Positions 57,233-58,059 of a DNA stretch of 58,059 nt are shown in pieces; the stretch's first letter is position 1; each line of letters begins with the position of its first letter. Both the position numbers and the translations under genes were made by a program. Under the pieces are notes generated by a model. It saw only the letters and a list, made by a program, of their open reading frames with translations. It searched no databases and had not been told where the DNA came from. The DNA comes from Solirubrobacterales bacterium (lineage in GTDB: Bacteria > Actinomycetota > Thermoleophilia > Solirubrobacterales > 70-9): contig JAGQUO010000002.1 in the NCBI GenBank assembly GCA_020438445.1, forward strand, positions 1 through 58,059, written 5' to 3'.

Positions 57233-57493
57233 ATGACGGTTCCCGGCGGCACTGTCCACGAGTTGCCCGACGACCTGCTCGTCGGGCTGCGCGGCAGCGA
57301 CGCCGCCTTGGCGGCCTGGCTGGACATCACGCCGCTCGCCCGCAACGAGTTCATCTGCTGGGTCGAGGACGCGAAGCGGGACTCGACCCGGGAGCGGCGG
57401 ATCCGCAGGACCCGGGAGGAGCTCGAGGAGGGCATGCGCAGGCCCTGCTGCTGGCCCGGCTGCAGCCACCGGGAGCGCAACGGGAAGGCGTGA
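57233..57493 (+). CDS. YdeI/OmpD-associated family protein
   Basis: An 86-residue protein with the family pattern: [39 protein letters not shown] and [11 protein letters not shown] at the end. The compact RxxxI..WV core and the Cys-rich end are typical. Members are linked to bacteriocin or stress protection in other bacteria, but the mechanism is unclear. The ATG at 57233 is 8 bases after purH, with a GGCGCGGG stretch between. Confidence 0.8.
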   Translation: MTVPGGTVHELPDDLLVGLRGSDAALAAWLDITPLARNEFICWVEDAKRDSTRERRIRRTREELEEGMRRPCCWPGCSHRERNGKA

Positions 57494-58059
57494 GTGGCGG
57501 GCGGGCCGCCGGAGATCGAGGTGAGGGTGCCGCGGGTGTTCTGCGGCCCCGGCGGGTCCCACGGCAACCCGCTCGGCGTCGTCCTCGACGGTCCCTCGGT
57601 CCCGGCGGACGATCGCCAGGCGCTCGCACGGCATCTCGCCTATTCGGAGACGGTCTTCGTCGACGACGCCGCCCGCGGCAGGATCGCCATCTACACCCCC
57701 GAGGTCGAGCTCCCCTTCGCGGGCCATCCGAGCGTCGGGACCGCCTGGATCCTCCACCGCGAGGGGTACGAGATCGATGTCCTCCGGCCGCCTGCGGGCG
57801 ACGTACCGGTCCGTCGCGACGGCGAGACGACGTGGGTCGCCGCGAAGCCCGAGTGGTGCCCGGACTGGGAGTTCCGGCAGTTCGGCTCGCCCGCGGAGGT
57901 CGACGAGCTGCCGGTCGCCGCCGACGGATTCCGTTACTGCTGGGCCTGGATCGACGAGAACGCGGGCCTGGTCCGGGCCCGCAGCTTCGTCGCCGAGGTC
58001 GGAGTCGGCGAGGACGAGGCGACCGGCTCCGCCGCGCTGCCCCTCGCCGCTCGACTCGG
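57494..58059 (+). CDS. PhzF-family isomerase/epimerase (runs off the right edge)
   Basis: About 188 residues of an open frame starting at GTG 57494, immediately after the YdeI-like gene. PhzF landmarks are [11 protein letters not shown], the [16 protein letters not shown] segment, and [20 protein letters not shown] near the cut end. PhzF-type proteins have a two-lobed fold, and several act as isomerases, with the catalytic Glu in the SETVFV motif. The N-terminal lobe is complete; the C-terminal lobe is cut. The substrate is unknown. Confidence 0.82.
   Translation, partial: MAGGPPEIEVRVPRVFCGPGGSHGNPLGVVLDGPSVPADDRQALARHLAYSETVFVDDAARGRIAIYTPEVELPFAGHPSVGTAWILHREGYEIDVLRPPAGDVPVRRDGETTWVAAKPEWCPDWEFRQFGSPAEVDELPVAADGFRYCWAWIDENAGLVRARSFVAEVGVGEDEATGSAALPLAARL

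Overview
The window is high-GC DNA, roughly 70 percent by eye. It looks like the chromosome of an actinobacterium, most likely a deep-branching class such as Thermoleophilia (Solirubrobacterales/Gaiellales-like). The reasons are the dnaK-grpE-dnaJ-hspR order, a myo-inositol-1-phosphate synthase beside an inositol-lipid synthase, a wax-ester/DGAT acyltransferase, many GTG/TTG starts with NTGA overlaps, and many promoters whose -10 box sits 6-8 bases before the start codon (leaderless messages). The lineage is an inference from gene content only. No rRNA, tRNA, CRISPR array, insertion sequence or phage gene was seen, and no gene-free stretch exceeds 300 bases.

Left part (1-9.3 kb): a cut-off GT4 glycosyltransferase, a GMC oxidoreductase, then a three-gene leftward inositol-lipid operon (PAP2-family phosphatase, CDP-alcohol phosphatidyltransferase, Ino1). 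A dehalogenase-type hydrolase and a PfkB kinase diverge from a 25-base gap; endonuclease III, a membrane-anchored cytochrome c and a secreted EEP nuclease follow. Stress part (9.4-22.3 kb): dnaK-grpE-dnaJ-hspR, several envelope genes (serine hydrolase, MscS channel, SQR-like flavoprotein, WS/DGAT), then clpB. The dnaK and clpB control regions share a spaced motif, ATATCT-N15-AGATTT, a candidate HspR operator.

Middle part (22.3-38 kb): a saccharopine-reductase-like gene with a membrane-USP gene, two coupled secreted proteins, then glycosyltransferase-SRPBCC-methyltransferase-GYD leading into purD-purE-purB. A polysaccharide deacetylase, a secreted glycosidase-like/peptidoglycan-binding protein and an MBL-like protein separate these from purC, a cupin, a sulfotransferase, purS and purQ.

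Right part (38-58 kb): between purQ and purL lies a 13-kb cassette of four paralogous GT4 enzymes, five single sulfotransferases and one tandem sulfotransferase fusion, and two SAM methyltransferases. A related GT4 (25.9 kb) and a more distant sulfotransferase (36.2 kb) stand just outside. Most cassette genes overlap by 4 bases or nearly touch. The most plausible reading is a pathway for a sulfated, methylated surface glycan or glycolipid built inside the purine locus; its product is unknown. purL-purF-purN-purH follow, then a YdeI/OmpD-associated protein and a cut-off PhzF-family gene. purM and purK are not in the window.
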